Notes under the pieces: model-generated
What the model was told of the DNA's origin: nothing
Seen by the model: the letters and a program-made list of their open reading frames with translations, nothing else
The model's database searches: none
Program-made: the position numbers and the translations under genes
Shown here: piece after piece, positions 51,913 to 60,271 of the stretch
How the letters are laid out: every line of letters starts with the position of its first letter
Position numbering within the stretch: the stretch's first letter is position 1
Assembly (NCBI RefSeq): GCF_947241125.1
Contig: NZ_OX365700.1
Location: 2,264,001 to 2,328,000 of the forward strand
DNA: 64,000 nt
Reading direction: 5' to 3'
Origin: Nitrospira tepida
GTDB taxonomy: Bacteria > Nitrospirota > Nitrospiria > Nitrospirales > Nitrospiraceae

Positions 51913-52212
51913 ATGCGTATGAAGAACCCTCCCCATCCAGGACTGTCAGTGAGATATGACTGTCTCGCACCTCTGGGACTCTCCGTGGCGGAAGGGGCGA
52001 AGGCACTGGGAGTCACGCGGCAGGCCATGAATAATCTGGTCAGCGGCAAAGCCGGGATTTCGGCCGAAATGGCGATCCGCCTGGAAAAAGCGTTTGGAGG
52101 CGGCGCCGAAACCTGGCTGCGGATGCAGGCCGCCTACGACCTGGCACAAGCGGAAAAGCGCGCCGGAAAGATCAAGGTCCGGCGCGTCAAAGACGCATTG
52201 GTATCCGCGTGA
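51913..52212 (+). CDS. higA: HigA-type antitoxin (XRE-family HTH)
   Basis: This 99-residue protein has a helix-turn-helix (LSVAEGAKALGVTRQAMNNLVSGKAGISAEMAIRLEKAFG region, with ALGVTRQAMNNLVSG at its core). It binds HigB and the operon promoter. GAGGGA precedes the ATG at 51913. The pair looks complete and functional. Confidence 0.9.
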   Translation: MRMKNPPHPGLSVRYDCLAPLGLSVAEGAKALGVTRQAMNNLVSGKAGISAEMAIRLEKAFGGGAETWLRMQAAYDLAQAEKRAGKIKVRRVKDALVSA

Positions 52213-52263
52213 ACCTGCATGCGCCAGCGAAAGTCCTGACCCTGGTTCCACTGATTAGAGAGA

Positions 52264-52386
52264 GGGGGCGGTCTGGGCTATCCCTCGTGCTCGCCGCCCG
52301 CGCACACAGTATCCAATCTTTATTGTTCAGTTGCGGGCGGTGCTCGGTCAATGCGCGCAATTGAGGGATAGATCCAGACCGCCCCC
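52264..52386. repeat. 123-bp hairpin element downstream of higBA
   Basis: Arms GGGGGCGGTCTGGGCTATCC (52264 onward) and GGATAGATCCAGACCGCCCC (ending at 52386) pair nearly perfectly over about 23 bases. Inner arms near CTCGCCGCCCGCG and TTGCGGGCGGTGC can pair as well, giving one long stem-loop. Either a strong terminator for higBA or a small non-autonomous mobile element. No gene lies in 52213-52644. Confidence 0.62.
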
Positions 52387-52423
52387 TTATAAGAGTCACG
52401 TTTCAGCAAACTACGTTGTTAAT

Positions 52424-52458
52424 TCAGCCTCAGCGCTCAGCATTCAGAACTCAGCACT
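52424..52458. repeat. degenerate heptamer tandem repeat (TCAGCRY)
   Basis: Five consecutive units of the form TCAGC..(TCAGCC, TCAGCGC, TCAGCAT, TCAGAAC, TCAGCAC) follow each other without spacing, about 190 bases upstream of the SIR2-Argonaute gene. It resembles iteron-like or simple repeats; no function can be assigned. Confidence 0.5.
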
Positions 52459-52644
52459 TTCTCCTATTCGCGGCTCGCCTTCGCTGCAAAATAATACGTG
52501 CATTTCGCTATGTTGCCTGGTTGACACAACGGCTAGCGGGTCGTAGCCTGGTCACGTGAGGATGCAGTGTGCTGTCTTCTGACAACAGAGGTGGCAAGCT
52601 TAGCGGAGAACAAAACAATCCTTTTCTAGCCCAGGGGAGTGAAA

Positions 52645-55600
52645 GTGTCCTTCGACCAAGAGGCTCTGATTAGATCTATTGCTGTGTCGCAACCGGGAAA
52701 ATACATGCTTCTTTTGGGGGCGGGTGCTTCGGCTAGCTCCGGAGTTCCAACAGCAAGTCAGTGCATCTGGGAGTGGAAACGAGAAATTTATCTGTCAGGA
52801 AATCCAGGTCTCTCGCCGAATTTATTTCTGGACATCACTCTCCCAAGTATTCAACAGAAGATCCAAGACTGGCTTGACCAGCAGAGGTATTTCCCTTCGA
52901 TTGGAGATGAGGCCGAGTACGCTTGGTACATCGAGCACTGTTATCCCAAAAGTGAAGATCGTACCGCCTATTTTCAGAAGCGATTAACTGGGCTTCTTCC
53001 GCAGTTGGGCTACCAATTGCTAGCTATGCTTCAGAATGCGAATGTGTTTCAGTGGGTCTGGACAACTAATTTTGACGGATTGGTACGGCAAGGTAGGAAG
53101 CCAGAACATAGCCGTCCTCTGAAGGAAATAGGTTTGGATACAACGAAGCGTCTGCGTGATGTTCAGGAGGGAGAACAATGTGGTTACTTGGTGGCCCTCC
53201 ATGGAGATTACCGATATGACGCACTCAAAAACACATCAACGGAAACTCAACAGCTAAATGAGGAATTGTGCAAGGAGTTAGTGGAACGAGCCAAAAAGCA
53301 GCCAATAGTGGTCATTGGCTATGGGGGACGTGACGAAAGTCTTATGGGTGCTTTTGAAGCTTCGTTCAAGGAAAGATCAACTGGGGGAGCGATTTATTGG
53401 TGCACAATTCCCAATGAAAAGATCAGCCCGCGCGTACTTACCTTGATTGGAACTGCAAGGACAACCGGCTGTGACGCTCATTTGGTTGAGATTGAGGGAT
53501 TTGATGATTTCATGGTGCGAATGGCTCGATTTGTTTTTCGAACTGGGGCAGAAGGTGGAGAAGTTGAAAGACTTCTCAGCGGGACTATTCCTGAAAGGTC
53601 TGATTTCAGATTCGTGGGTTATAGGGCTGATGAGGATTGGATTAAAAGCAACGGTTATCCTGTGGAGCTACCGAGAGAGCTTTATCAGTTTGAAGCCAAT
53701 GGAATTACAACATGGAAAGAGCTCCGGGAAATTCTGGGCACCGCACCAATTGTGGCGGGGCTCATCAAAGGTAAGGTGCTTGCAATTGGCGACGCAGGAT
53801 TAATTGCGGAGGTGTTTGCCAAGCATTTGAATTCCAAACTTGAAAAGGTTCCTCTTGATTGGGCTGACTTTTTCCGGCAGGACTCAGTGACAACGTCAAT
53901 TTTGCTTGAAGCATTTCAGCGGGCGATAGCCGGCACCGCGAAACTGGAAAGAAAGGGGAAAAGCACCCTATGGGATCGCGCCCGGTTCCGGACGGCAAGG
54001 TATTCAGGCCAACCGTGTAAAGCATTCGAGGCAGCCAAACTAAGCCTCAACTTTTCAGGAAATAGGCAATTCCTGAATCTGGCTCCAACTATTCATGTCG
54101 TCAAGGAGGATGGAACTGAGGCCAGCAATGAGGTCGTGAAGGATATCAAGCGTCAGCTTCTCGGGAAACAGTGGAACCAGCAATACGATGAAGCGCTTGA
54201 GGATTGGGGTAATCGAGTCCTAGGAGAAGATGAATCCAAAACCTTTCAATATCCGCCAAATGCTCCAGACCCATTTGTCTTTAGAATAGCGAGGCCCCCT
54301 GCCTTGGCAAGAATCATGTGTCGTTCCCAGCAGACGAGCATGCCCCCAGTAAGAAAGCGCGGAGAGATTTTTGAGGCTACAATCTTGCCGGAACCTCAAC
54401 TCGTGTTTGGAACCGCGCGAGGACCTCATCGACCCAAGGATCCACATCCGTTGCGTGGTGTAATCAATAACGGCCCATATGATCTTGAATTGACGCAATC
54501 AGGTGTCTACCGCGAGGTTCGACTAGGAGTGATATGCCCTTCTGGCTATGAAACTGCTCTTCAAGGCTATCTCGACAAGCTTGTTACTGCGCATGGAATG
54601 GTTGAGTCAAAACAGGAATACCTGATCGGCTATCCAGGTTTCCAGCAAGTCTATCGAATTCCTTTGAGAGTTCCTCGCCACAATGATCGAGAATGGCGGA
54701 AAATTCCTGCAGCTCCAGCAGGTAGCTCGAGTAGTGTTACAGCGCAAAAGGAAATTACGAACGCCATCACTCGCGAGATCGACACTCTAGTGTGTTCGGC
54801 TTCCGTTGATGCAGTTGTTGTGTTCATACCCAAGGTGTGGGCTCCTTATGAAGTTGTAGAGGATCAGACGATTAGGTTTGACTTACATGATTATGTAAAG
54901 GCGCATTGCGCTCAGAAGGCCATCCGAACTCAATTCTTACGTGAAGCCACGTTGAGTAAGAAGCTTCAGTGCGAAGTATTGTGGTGGTTAGCGCAGGCTA
55001 TATATGTGAAATCGCAGCGGACGCCTTTTGTGCTGGATACAGACGATCCTGAAACCGTCTTTGTAGGTATTGGCTACGGAACCTCCAAAGAGAATGGAAG
55101 TGGAGTCGTCTTAGGGTGTAGCCATATCTATGATGCCGCAGGCCAAGGCTTGCGGTATCAGGTCAGTCGAATTCAGAATCCTGTTTGGTGGCACAAGAAT
55201 CCTTACCTCGCCAAAGACGATGCTATTCGTGTTGGATATCAGGCCAGACAGCTCTTCTATGAAACTTACCAGAAATTGCCTCGCAGGATCGTAATCCATA
55301 AGAGGACACCTTTCATAAAGAGCGAACGAGAAGGATTATCGCAATCGCTAAAAGGCCTCGCGGAGCTAGAAATGATAACCATCGAGCATGAGGATGCATG
55401 GCGCTTTGTCGCCTATGATAAATGGAATAAGTGTACCAACATGTTCCCTGTGAGAAGAAATACAGTCATGATTTATGGAAATCATCAAAGCCTACTCTGG
55501 GTACATGGCTCGGTACGAGGCATAGGTGGTGACAATAGGACGTACTATCAAGGGAAGTCGAGAATCCCATCACCACTCAAGATCACACGTTTTGCCGGCC

Positions 55601-55779
55601 ACTCGCCCATAGAAAGAATTGCGACTGAAATACTTGGCCTCTCGAAGATGGACTGGAATACTTGTGACTTGTATTGCCAATTACCGGCAACGCTTGAAAG
55701 TTCCGCGGCAATTGCTCGTGTAGGGCAACTGCTTTCCAGGTTTGGTCCAGAAACATACGACTACCGTCTGTTCATTTAG
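52645..55779 (+). CDS. single-chain SIR2-APAZ-short-Argonaute defence protein
   Basis: The predicted product has about 1044 residues and fuses all parts of a SPARSA-type system. The N-terminal SIR2 domain (about 1-290) shows LLGAGAS (26-31), TTNFDGL with Asn144, LHGDY with His188 and GYGGRDESL, the NADase fold. An APAZ-like middle region follows (about 300-640). The MID-like region contains RTQFLREATL and AQAIYVKS, and the C-terminal PIWI-like domain (about 860-1044) has lost its catalytic acidic residues (GIGYG in place of GID, HKRTPF in place of HRDG). Guide-directed target binding should trigger NAD depletion. GTG at 52645 has AGGGGA at a 6-base spacing; GTG at 52639 is possible. Codon and base use are AT-richer than neighbours. 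Confidence 0.88.
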   Translation: MSFDQEALIRSIAVSQPGKYMLLLGAGASASSGVPTASQCIWEWKREIYLSGNPGLSPNLFLDITLPSIQQKIQDWLDQQRYFPSIGDEAEYAWYIEHCYPKSEDRTAYFQKRLTGLLPQLGYQLLAMLQNANVFQWVWTTNFDGLVRQGRKPEHSRPLKEIGLDTTKRLRDVQEGEQCGYLVALHGDYRYDALKNTSTETQQLNEELCKELVERAKKQPIVVIGYGGRDESLMGAFEASFKERSTGGAIYWCTIPNEKISPRVLTLIGTARTTGCDAHLVEIEGFDDFMVRMARFVFRTGAEGGEVERLLSGTIPERSDFRFVGYRADEDWIKSNGYPVELPRELYQFEANGITTWKELREILGTAPIVAGLIKGKVLAIGDAGLIAEVFAKHLNSKLEKVPLDWADFFRQDSVTTSILLEAFQRAIAGTAKLERKGKSTLWDRARFRTARYSGQPCKAFEAAKLSLNFSGNRQFLNLAPTIHVVKEDGTEASNEVVKDIKRQLLGKQWNQQYDEALEDWGNRVLGEDESKTFQYPPNAPDPFVFRIARPPALARIMCRSQQTSMPPVRKRGEIFEATILPEPQLVFGTARGPHRPKDPHPLRGVINNGPYDLELTQSGVYREVRLGVICPSGYETALQGYLDKLVTAHGMVESKQEYLIGYPGFQQVYRIPLRVPRHNDREWRKIPAAPAGSSSSVTAQKEITNAITREIDTLVCSASVDAVVVFIPKVWAPYEVVEDQTIRFDLHDYVKAHCAQKAIRTQFLREATLSKKLQCEVLWWLAQAIYVKSQRTPFVLDTDDPETVFVGIGYGTSKENGSGVVLGCSHIYDAAGQGLRYQVSRIQNPVWWHKNPYLAKDDAIRVGYQARQLFYETYQKLPRRIVIHKRTPFIKSEREGLSQSLKGLAELEMITIEHEDAWRFVAYDKWNKCTNMFPVRRNTVMIYGNHQSLLWVHGSVRGIGGDNRTYYQGKSRIPSPLKITRFAGHSPIERIATEILGLSKMDWNTCDLYCQLPATLESSAAIARVGQLLSRFGPETYDYRLFI

Positions 55780-55913
55780 GTCGAAGTGCAAAGGGGACAT
55801 TCCATTCTTGCTAAAGAGAGAAAGGGTCTGGTCTTACTATCACACATGGTCGGTCAGTAGACCCTCTGAAAGTCCGGCTTACTCAGAATGCGGACGATGT
55901 CGATGCGGGTCGT

Positions 55914-56107
55914 TACCCGCATTATTCATGAACGCTTCTACTGCAATCGCAGATTCGCTGCTTCGACAAGCCTATCGGCGTGCGTGCTCGCCGCTTAGTC
56001 GGTCAACGTACTGTTTCAAGTACGCCTCCCTCCCTCGCCACTGCGCTTGCCCGTCTCGCCACGCGACTCCACGATTTCGCGACGAACCGTCATGAATCAT
56101 GCGGGCC
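55914..56107. mobile_element. MITE-like inverted-repeat element, copy 3
   Basis: This element of about 194 bp has the left end TACCCGCATTATTCATGAAC and right end GTCATGAATCATGCGGGCC, less well matched than in copies 1 and 2. It shares GTACTGTTTCAAGTACGCC and the Arg-rich GCTTGCCCGTCTCGC block with copy 2 in the same orientation. Its right terminal repeat supplies the stop codon of a truncated RelE-like gene, so it inserted into that gene. Confidence 0.8.
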
Positions 56108-56236
56108 GAACCGTTTGAACACCACCCGATAGTCGCCTGTTCTCAGCCGATACAGATTCTCCTTAAATCCATGCAACTTCTTAATCCATTTTCCGTCAGG
56201 AATTGGATTTCCCGCGAGGCGGGCATAGTCATTCCG
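56090..56236 (-). pseudogene. RelE/ParE-type toxin fragment truncated by the MITE-like element
   Basis: On the minus strand an open stretch encodes NDYARLAGNPIPDGKW and then LHGFKENLYRLRTGDYRVVF, the C-terminal core of RelE/ParE mRNA interferases. It has no start codon (TAG lies in frame upstream) and its end runs into the inverted repeat at 56091, which provides the stop. It is a dead relic of a toxin gene other than the higB at 51623. Confidence 0.72.
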
Positions 56237-56293
56237 CTAGGCTGATGACTTTGTACCTCGACAAGACATTAAGGGATGCGTTATAAGGTGGGC

Positions 56294-56509
56294 ATGCTTG
56301 CGAAACGATCTGCTAAGACGGCTACCCTCAGAGGACGGTATGTGAGGAATCGTCAAGGCAAGAAGACCGGGGTGGTCCTCTCGCTCAAACGGTACTCACG
56401 GCTGATGGAGAATCTGCACGATCTCGCCGTGGTCGCTGAACGCCGCAATGAGGAATCGGTTGCTGCCGACGAGATGAAGAAGCGGCTTCACAAGCGTGGC
56501 CTCCTATAG
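56294..56509 (+). CDS. Phd/RelB-like antitoxin
   Basis: This 71-residue protein ends with the antitoxin-like segment GVVLSLKRYSRLMENLHDLA, followed by EESVAADEMKKRLHKRG. Its stop overlaps the start of a decayed RelE-type toxin gene, so it is the antitoxin partner of that relic. AAGG lies 5 bases before the ATG at 56294. It may still neutralise related toxins. Confidence 0.68.
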   Translation: MLAKRSAKTATLRGRYVRNRQGKKTGVVLSLKRYSRLMENLHDLAVVAERRNEESVAADEMKKRLHKRGLL

Positions 56510-56759
56510 TCTCGGCTATAGACCATCCGTCGAAAAGGATCTCCGGTCTATCCCTCGGGCGTTTGTCGCGCATCATTGCGATGATCGAACGTCTGCAGTC
56601 TGAACCATTTCCAGCCCAATCAACCAAGTTGCAGGGAGCCGAGCGCCTCGCCTCCGAGTCGGGGATTACCGCGTTGTGTACGAGGTGGATACGGATGCGC
56701 TGCACATTATCGTGCAGTATGTACGGCATCGACGAGAAGTCTATCGTCGACTTCCTTAG
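56496..56759 (+). pseudogene. RelE-type toxin with two compensating frameshifts
   Basis: The gene starts at GTG 56496 inside the last codons of the antitoxin. The first frame reads SYSLGYRPSVEKDLRSIPRA, then the match shifts frame (IIAMIERLQSEPFPAQSTKL), and the first frame resumes as RVGDYRVVYEVDTDALHIIV and QYVRHRREVYRRLP to the stop at 56757. All parts together make a normal RelE-type toxin. As written, the gene would give a truncated product. Whether this is decay or sequence error cannot be told here. Confidence 0.75.
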
Positions 56760-56857
56760 AGGAGGGCTGAGCCGTCTGCGAGCTCTTCTGCAGACAGCGG
56801 CTTCAACCGTTGCCCTGCCTCCAGTTATCGTAGGCCTAGCCCCGTCCTTTCTTTCTT

Positions 56858-57007
56858 TCATCCTGCGTTACCCCCGTCGTATGTCTTGCACCAGGGGTCT
56901 TTGTCCTGAAGTTCGGCGATCTTTTGATCGTCGAGCGGCACCGGCGCGCAGCCGTGGCTCCTTTCACAGACGAAGTCGAACTGGACGGCCGGTTGGTGGT
57001 AACTGAA
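56858..57007 (-). pseudogene. fragment of a small Cys-containing protein
   Basis: On the minus strand, 50 open codons without a start encode FSYHQPAVQFDFVCERSHGC, then APVPLDDQKIAELQDKDPWC, and end in TYDGGNAG. The spacing of the Cys and the aromatic residues looks coding, but the N-terminus is missing (TGA at 57008). I do not recognise the family. It is the last item before the right-hand direct repeat of the islet. Confidence 0.35.
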
Positions 57008-57051
57008 TCAGCGCATGTCCTGGAAATTGACCGTTTTGTTGCCCCCGGATT

Positions 57052-57106
57052 TGGCGGAAATTTCGGCCGCCTCGGCGGCACGATGGGAGGGGATGGGCTA
57101 GGCTAG
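57052..57106 (+). repeat. right copy of 55-bp direct repeat (TPM gene 3' end relic)
   Basis: The bases encode FGGNFGRLGGTMGGDGLG and a TAG in the plus-strand frame, matching the end of the TPM gene at 50951-51005. Only this tail is present; the rest of the gene is absent. It marks the right boundary of the foreign-looking region and overlaps the last bases of the HD-GYP gene on the other strand. Confidence 0.72.
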
Positions 57107-58425
57107 GAGGATGCGCTGGAATAGCCGGCTGCGCCTGAAGCAGAGAGATCTGCCACAGAGCCGGCGCACGCGGGCGGAGTGGCCGAGTCCACGACGCGGG
57201 AGATCGAACGGGCAGTCTTATCTAGAGCCTGGCGGGCCAGATCGATTCTGGCGGGCGCGATCAACGCGAGGCCGGATGCTTCATGGGTGATATGGACCAC
57301 CGGGAGATGGAGGGCGTCCGGATTGATGTCGGTGACGACGGCCCGCTCGCCCGTGTTGAGCTCGACCACGCTGTGGATGGGAAAGACCCCGACGCGCTTG
57401 ATGAACAGCGAGGTCAGGTCCGCATCCAGCATCCGGTCATGTGTGTCGCGGTAGAGACGTTGCAACGCCTGGTGCGGCTGGAGGGGCGTCGCTCCGCCGA
57501 AACCGGAGAGCAATTCGTCGTAGCGGTCCGCGATCATCAGAATTCGGCTGGTGGGTTCCGTCCAGGCCGGGTTGGTCTCGCGGGGAAAGCCCTTTCCGTC
57601 TCCCGTGGCATGGTGCTCGGCGACGATCCGCCTCACGTCGAGAGGAAAGTTCCCTTCCTGCTCCAGATACACCGCGCCCCGCCGGGGATGACTTTCGTAC
57701 AGGGCTTGGTCCTGCGCGCTCAACGGACGCGAGGTGTTGCGGAGCCCATCCGTCAAGTGGCGCGGGAGCAGCAGCAGGCCGACGTCATGGAGAAGCGCCC
57801 CCATCGCCAGGTTGTGGAGTTGGAGCAGGTCGAGTTTCGCCGCCTGTCCCAACAAGAGCGACAGGGTACAGCTTACGAGCGCATGGTTGCTCATCGCCCG
57901 GTCGCAGCCGCGGCCCTGACTCATGGCCATGAATACGGCCGGGTTCGTCAACGTATTGGTCACGATCGTGATCTCTTTGGCGGCCTCGACCACATCCTCG
58001 CCAAGGACAATCCCCTCTGACTCGAACCGCTCGAACAGCCGATGGACTGTTTGCGCAAGCCGCTCCCTCGCTTCCTTGGCAAGGACGAATTCCCGATTCA
58101 ACACATCGAGCGATTTGTGAGCCGGCTGCCGAGGAGGTTTCGTTCCCTGTGCCGCCGGCTGCAACGGGGGCGCTGAGGCGAGGGAGGAGGCAGCCTCACA
58201 CGTGGACGGCTCGGTCGCCGGTTGATCAGCCGCGACGGGGATCGCGCTTTTTTCCGGATCGATCGTGACTTCCCGGATACCGGAGGACCGCAGCTTGTCG
58301 ATCTGCTGAGACGAGGTGATCAGAAACCGGTGGCGGAGAAACGGGGTCCGAAACCATGAGCGGTCGAACCCGGTCACATACATGCCGATCTGAACTTCGG
58401 AGATCGCGACCCGCTTGCTGCCCAT
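57103..58425 (-). CDS. HD-GYP-domain phosphodiesterase with N-terminal DUF3391-like domain
   Basis: This 440-residue protein starts at the ATG ending at 58425 (MGSKRVAISEVQIGMYV), a DUF3391-like start. The HD-GYP domain has HDVGLLLLP and the EHHATGDGKGFP signature, where the classical GYP is GFP. Such enzymes hydrolyse cyclic di-GMP to control motility and biofilms. No membrane segment is present, so it is cytoplasmic. A DUF5069 gene lies upstream on the same strand, about 140 bases away. Confidence 0.82.
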   Translation of the reverse strand: MGSKRVAISEVQIGMYVTGFDRSWFRTPFLRHRFLITSSQQIDKLRSSGIREVTIDPEKSAIPVAADQPATEPSTCEAASSLASAPPLQPAAQGTKPPRQPAHKSLDVLNREFVLAKEARERLAQTVHRLFERFESEGIVLGEDVVEAAKEITIVTNTLTNPAVFMAMSQGRGCDRAMSNHALVSCTLSLLLGQAAKLDLLQLHNLAMGALLHDVGLLLLPRHLTDGLRNTSRPLSAQDQALYESHPRRGAVYLEQEGNFPLDVRRIVAEHHATGDGKGFPRETNPAWTEPTSRILMIADRYDELLSGFGGATPLQPHQALQRLYRDTHDRMLDADLTSLFIKRVGVFPIHSVVELNTGERAVVTDINPDALHLPVVHITHEASGLALIAPARIDLARQALDKTARSISRVVDSATPPACAGSVADLSASGAAGYSSASS

Positions 58426-58567
58426 ACAGGAATGGCCCGGTGTGGGAGAACTCTGTCTTCGATAGGGTCCTCCGGCATCCTTTATCGGCTGTACCTCGGC
58501 CGGCTTGAGCGGGATGGATCGGAAAGGGTGAATTTGTCGGGTGGCGGCAAGCGGACGCTGTGCGGCG

Positions 58568-59017
58568 TCATCCGTCGACGGTCGCCCGGCGCGGGACCTG
58601 ACGCCCTTCCTCCAGGTCCAACAGGTCCGCCCACGTGACGATGTCGGTACGGGTCGGATCGAGCTGGTCGCGGACGCTGCGGAAGTAGGCCCATTTCTCC
58701 TCGCTGTCCGGCCCGCGGGCGAGCAGCTCCCGGTTCCACGCTTCCCGTTCGGCCTCGGTATGCGGTTTGGCCATGGCGGTCCACCAGCGGACGACAGCCT
58801 CGTCCGGTTGTCGCCGCACCTGTTCCAACAACTGATCGGGATCGATTCCGGCGAAGTCCAGCAGCCGTTGATCCAATGGACAGGGGTAGATGTAATCGCC
58901 GATCGTGCCGGCCAACTTCGCGCGGCACTTATCGAGCATTCGCGCAAGATGCACGTACCCGCCGAGCCGCTCGCGGAGGCTTCGAGGATAGCCGGCGCGC
59001 AGGTCCATAACTCGCAA
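58568..59017 (-). CDS. DUF5069-family protein
   Basis: This 149-residue protein matches DUF5069: LRAGYPRSLRERLGGYVHLA, followed by RMLDKCRAKLAGTIGDYIYP at the N-terminus, then helical segments with DPDQLLEQVRRQPDEAVVRWW. The family has no assigned function. Its stop-to-start distance to the DUF3386 gene is one base, so the two are one transcript. Confidence 0.82.
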   Translation of the reverse strand: MRVMDLRAGYPRSLRERLGGYVHLARMLDKCRAKLAGTIGDYIYPCPLDQRLLDFAGIDPDQLLEQVRRQPDEAVVRWWTAMAKPHTEAEREAWNRELLARGPDSEEKWAYFRSVRDQLDPTRTDIVTWADLLDLEEGRQVPRRATVDG

Positions 59018-59018
59018 G

Positions 59019-59699
59019 CTACAACATCCGATGGTTTGAGAACGTCAGGCTCTTTACTCTGACCTCGCCGTTTTCATAGGAAATGATCCGGCGGGTGGCC
59101 GGCAGATCGGAATGACCCACGCGCACATGGCTGTCCGTGAAGCTCTCGACGTTGGTGAGCTTGCCGTCTTGCGGCGAGTAGTAATAGACGGTGTACCGCG
59201 TGGTGAGGAATTTTCCGTCCTGAGTCGTGGCCGTCTCTTCGACATTGATGGTGAAGGCAAAGGGCGGCATCCCCGGGTGCGCCATCTTGCGATTGATCTG
59301 CGTGATACGGCCGTTCTTGATGCGATAGAAGGAATTGGACCCGTGGATGACGAGCTTGGTGCCTAGAGGATGGCCGTCTTCCTCCTGCGTGAGCGTGAAT
59401 TTGCCGTCCGATTCCTCGAAGCTCCGAGGACCCCGGTGGACGGCGATCATGGAAATCTGCTCCTGCGCCCATTTCTGGACATCCGGATCGGACAATTGCA
59501 CGGACACTTCCCGGGGGCTCTTAACCATGACCGATCCGCTCGTCTCCTTGCCGTTGACATTGACGGTGAGATCGGCCGTGAACCCTTTGAAATCGGCCTG
59601 CCAGCGGGCCGTCCGCTCAAAGGCCTGTTTGAGCAGGGCTCGCGCCTGCGGATCATCCTGGACGGTCGTCTGTTGCTGTTCGTGTTGAGGCATCGTCAT
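59019..59699 (-). CDS. DUF3386-like protein
   Basis: This 226-residue protein contains ARALLKQAFERTARWQADFK, then GFTADLTVNVNGKETSGSVM, a beta-rich body and ENGEVRVKSLTFSNHRML. That start resembles DUF3386, a family seen in cyanobacteria and other photosynthetic or chemolithotrophic bacteria. The ATG ending at 59699 has GAGGAG 7 bases upstream. No signal peptide. Function unknown. Confidence 0.75.
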   Translation of the reverse strand: MTMPQHEQQQTTVQDDPQARALLKQAFERTARWQADFKGFTADLTVNVNGKETSGSVMVKSPREVSVQLSDPDVQKWAQEQISMIAVHRGPRSFEESDGKFTLTQEEDGHPLGTKLVIHGSNSFYRIKNGRITQINRKMAHPGMPPFAFTINVEETATTQDGKFLTTRYTVYYYSPQDGKLTNVESFTDSHVRVGHSDLPATRRIISYENGEVRVKSLTFSNHRML

Positions 59700-59908
59700 G
59701 GGCGGTCTCCTCGTTGGCTGGTGAAATGGTCGTGTGATTATAGAAGTCTCGCTGCGGTAGGAACAAGCCGGCGCGATCCGAAATGTTCAGCCCTGCGCCA
59801 CACGTTCCGGGGAATCAGATAGACCAGGGGGTTTTCCGAGTTGCGGGTCATGAAGATGACCGCGTACGTTCGCGGCGGGGAGCGAACACCACGGTCGTAC
59901 CTTTGCTC

Positions 59909-60142
59909 TCAGGCTTTTTCTATGCGCTTGCCGCATACTTTGCTTCGACCGTCGGGGAGCTGCGGGTCTGTTTTACGGGCCCCCTGGTCCAGCTCGTTCA
60001 GAGCCTGCCGGGTTTCCTTCTCACGATCGGCCGCCAGGACGTTGACCACAACCGGTTCCGTCGGCCGGCCCAGCCGCCTCCGATATGGAGGCATCGCCAC
60101 GTAGAACTTGGCGACAGTCGGACAACCATGGGAGCGTTCCAC
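59909..60142 (-). CDS. uncertain small reading frame
   Basis: A 77-codon minus-strand frame (MPPYRRRLGRPTEPVVVNVL, then AADREKETRQALNELDQGAR) lies alone in about 570 bases (59700-60271) without a recognisable gene. A different frame beyond its stop also looks plausible, so the true extent, or whether it is a gene at all, is unclear. I see nothing else in this gap. Confidence 0.28.
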   Translation of the reverse strand: MERSHGCPTVAKFYVAMPPYRRRLGRPTEPVVVNVLAADREKETRQALNELDQGARKTDPQLPDGRSKVCGKRIEKA

Positions 60143-60271
60143 GGCCCATTGGCCACGAGCGCCGGCCCTTCAAGAGAAAGACTGGCAAAAGCTACAAAAC
60201 TTCTCTATACTCCCGCGTGAATAACTCGTGCTTATACGTGCACTTACGCGATTGAGCCAACGGAAGGGCCA

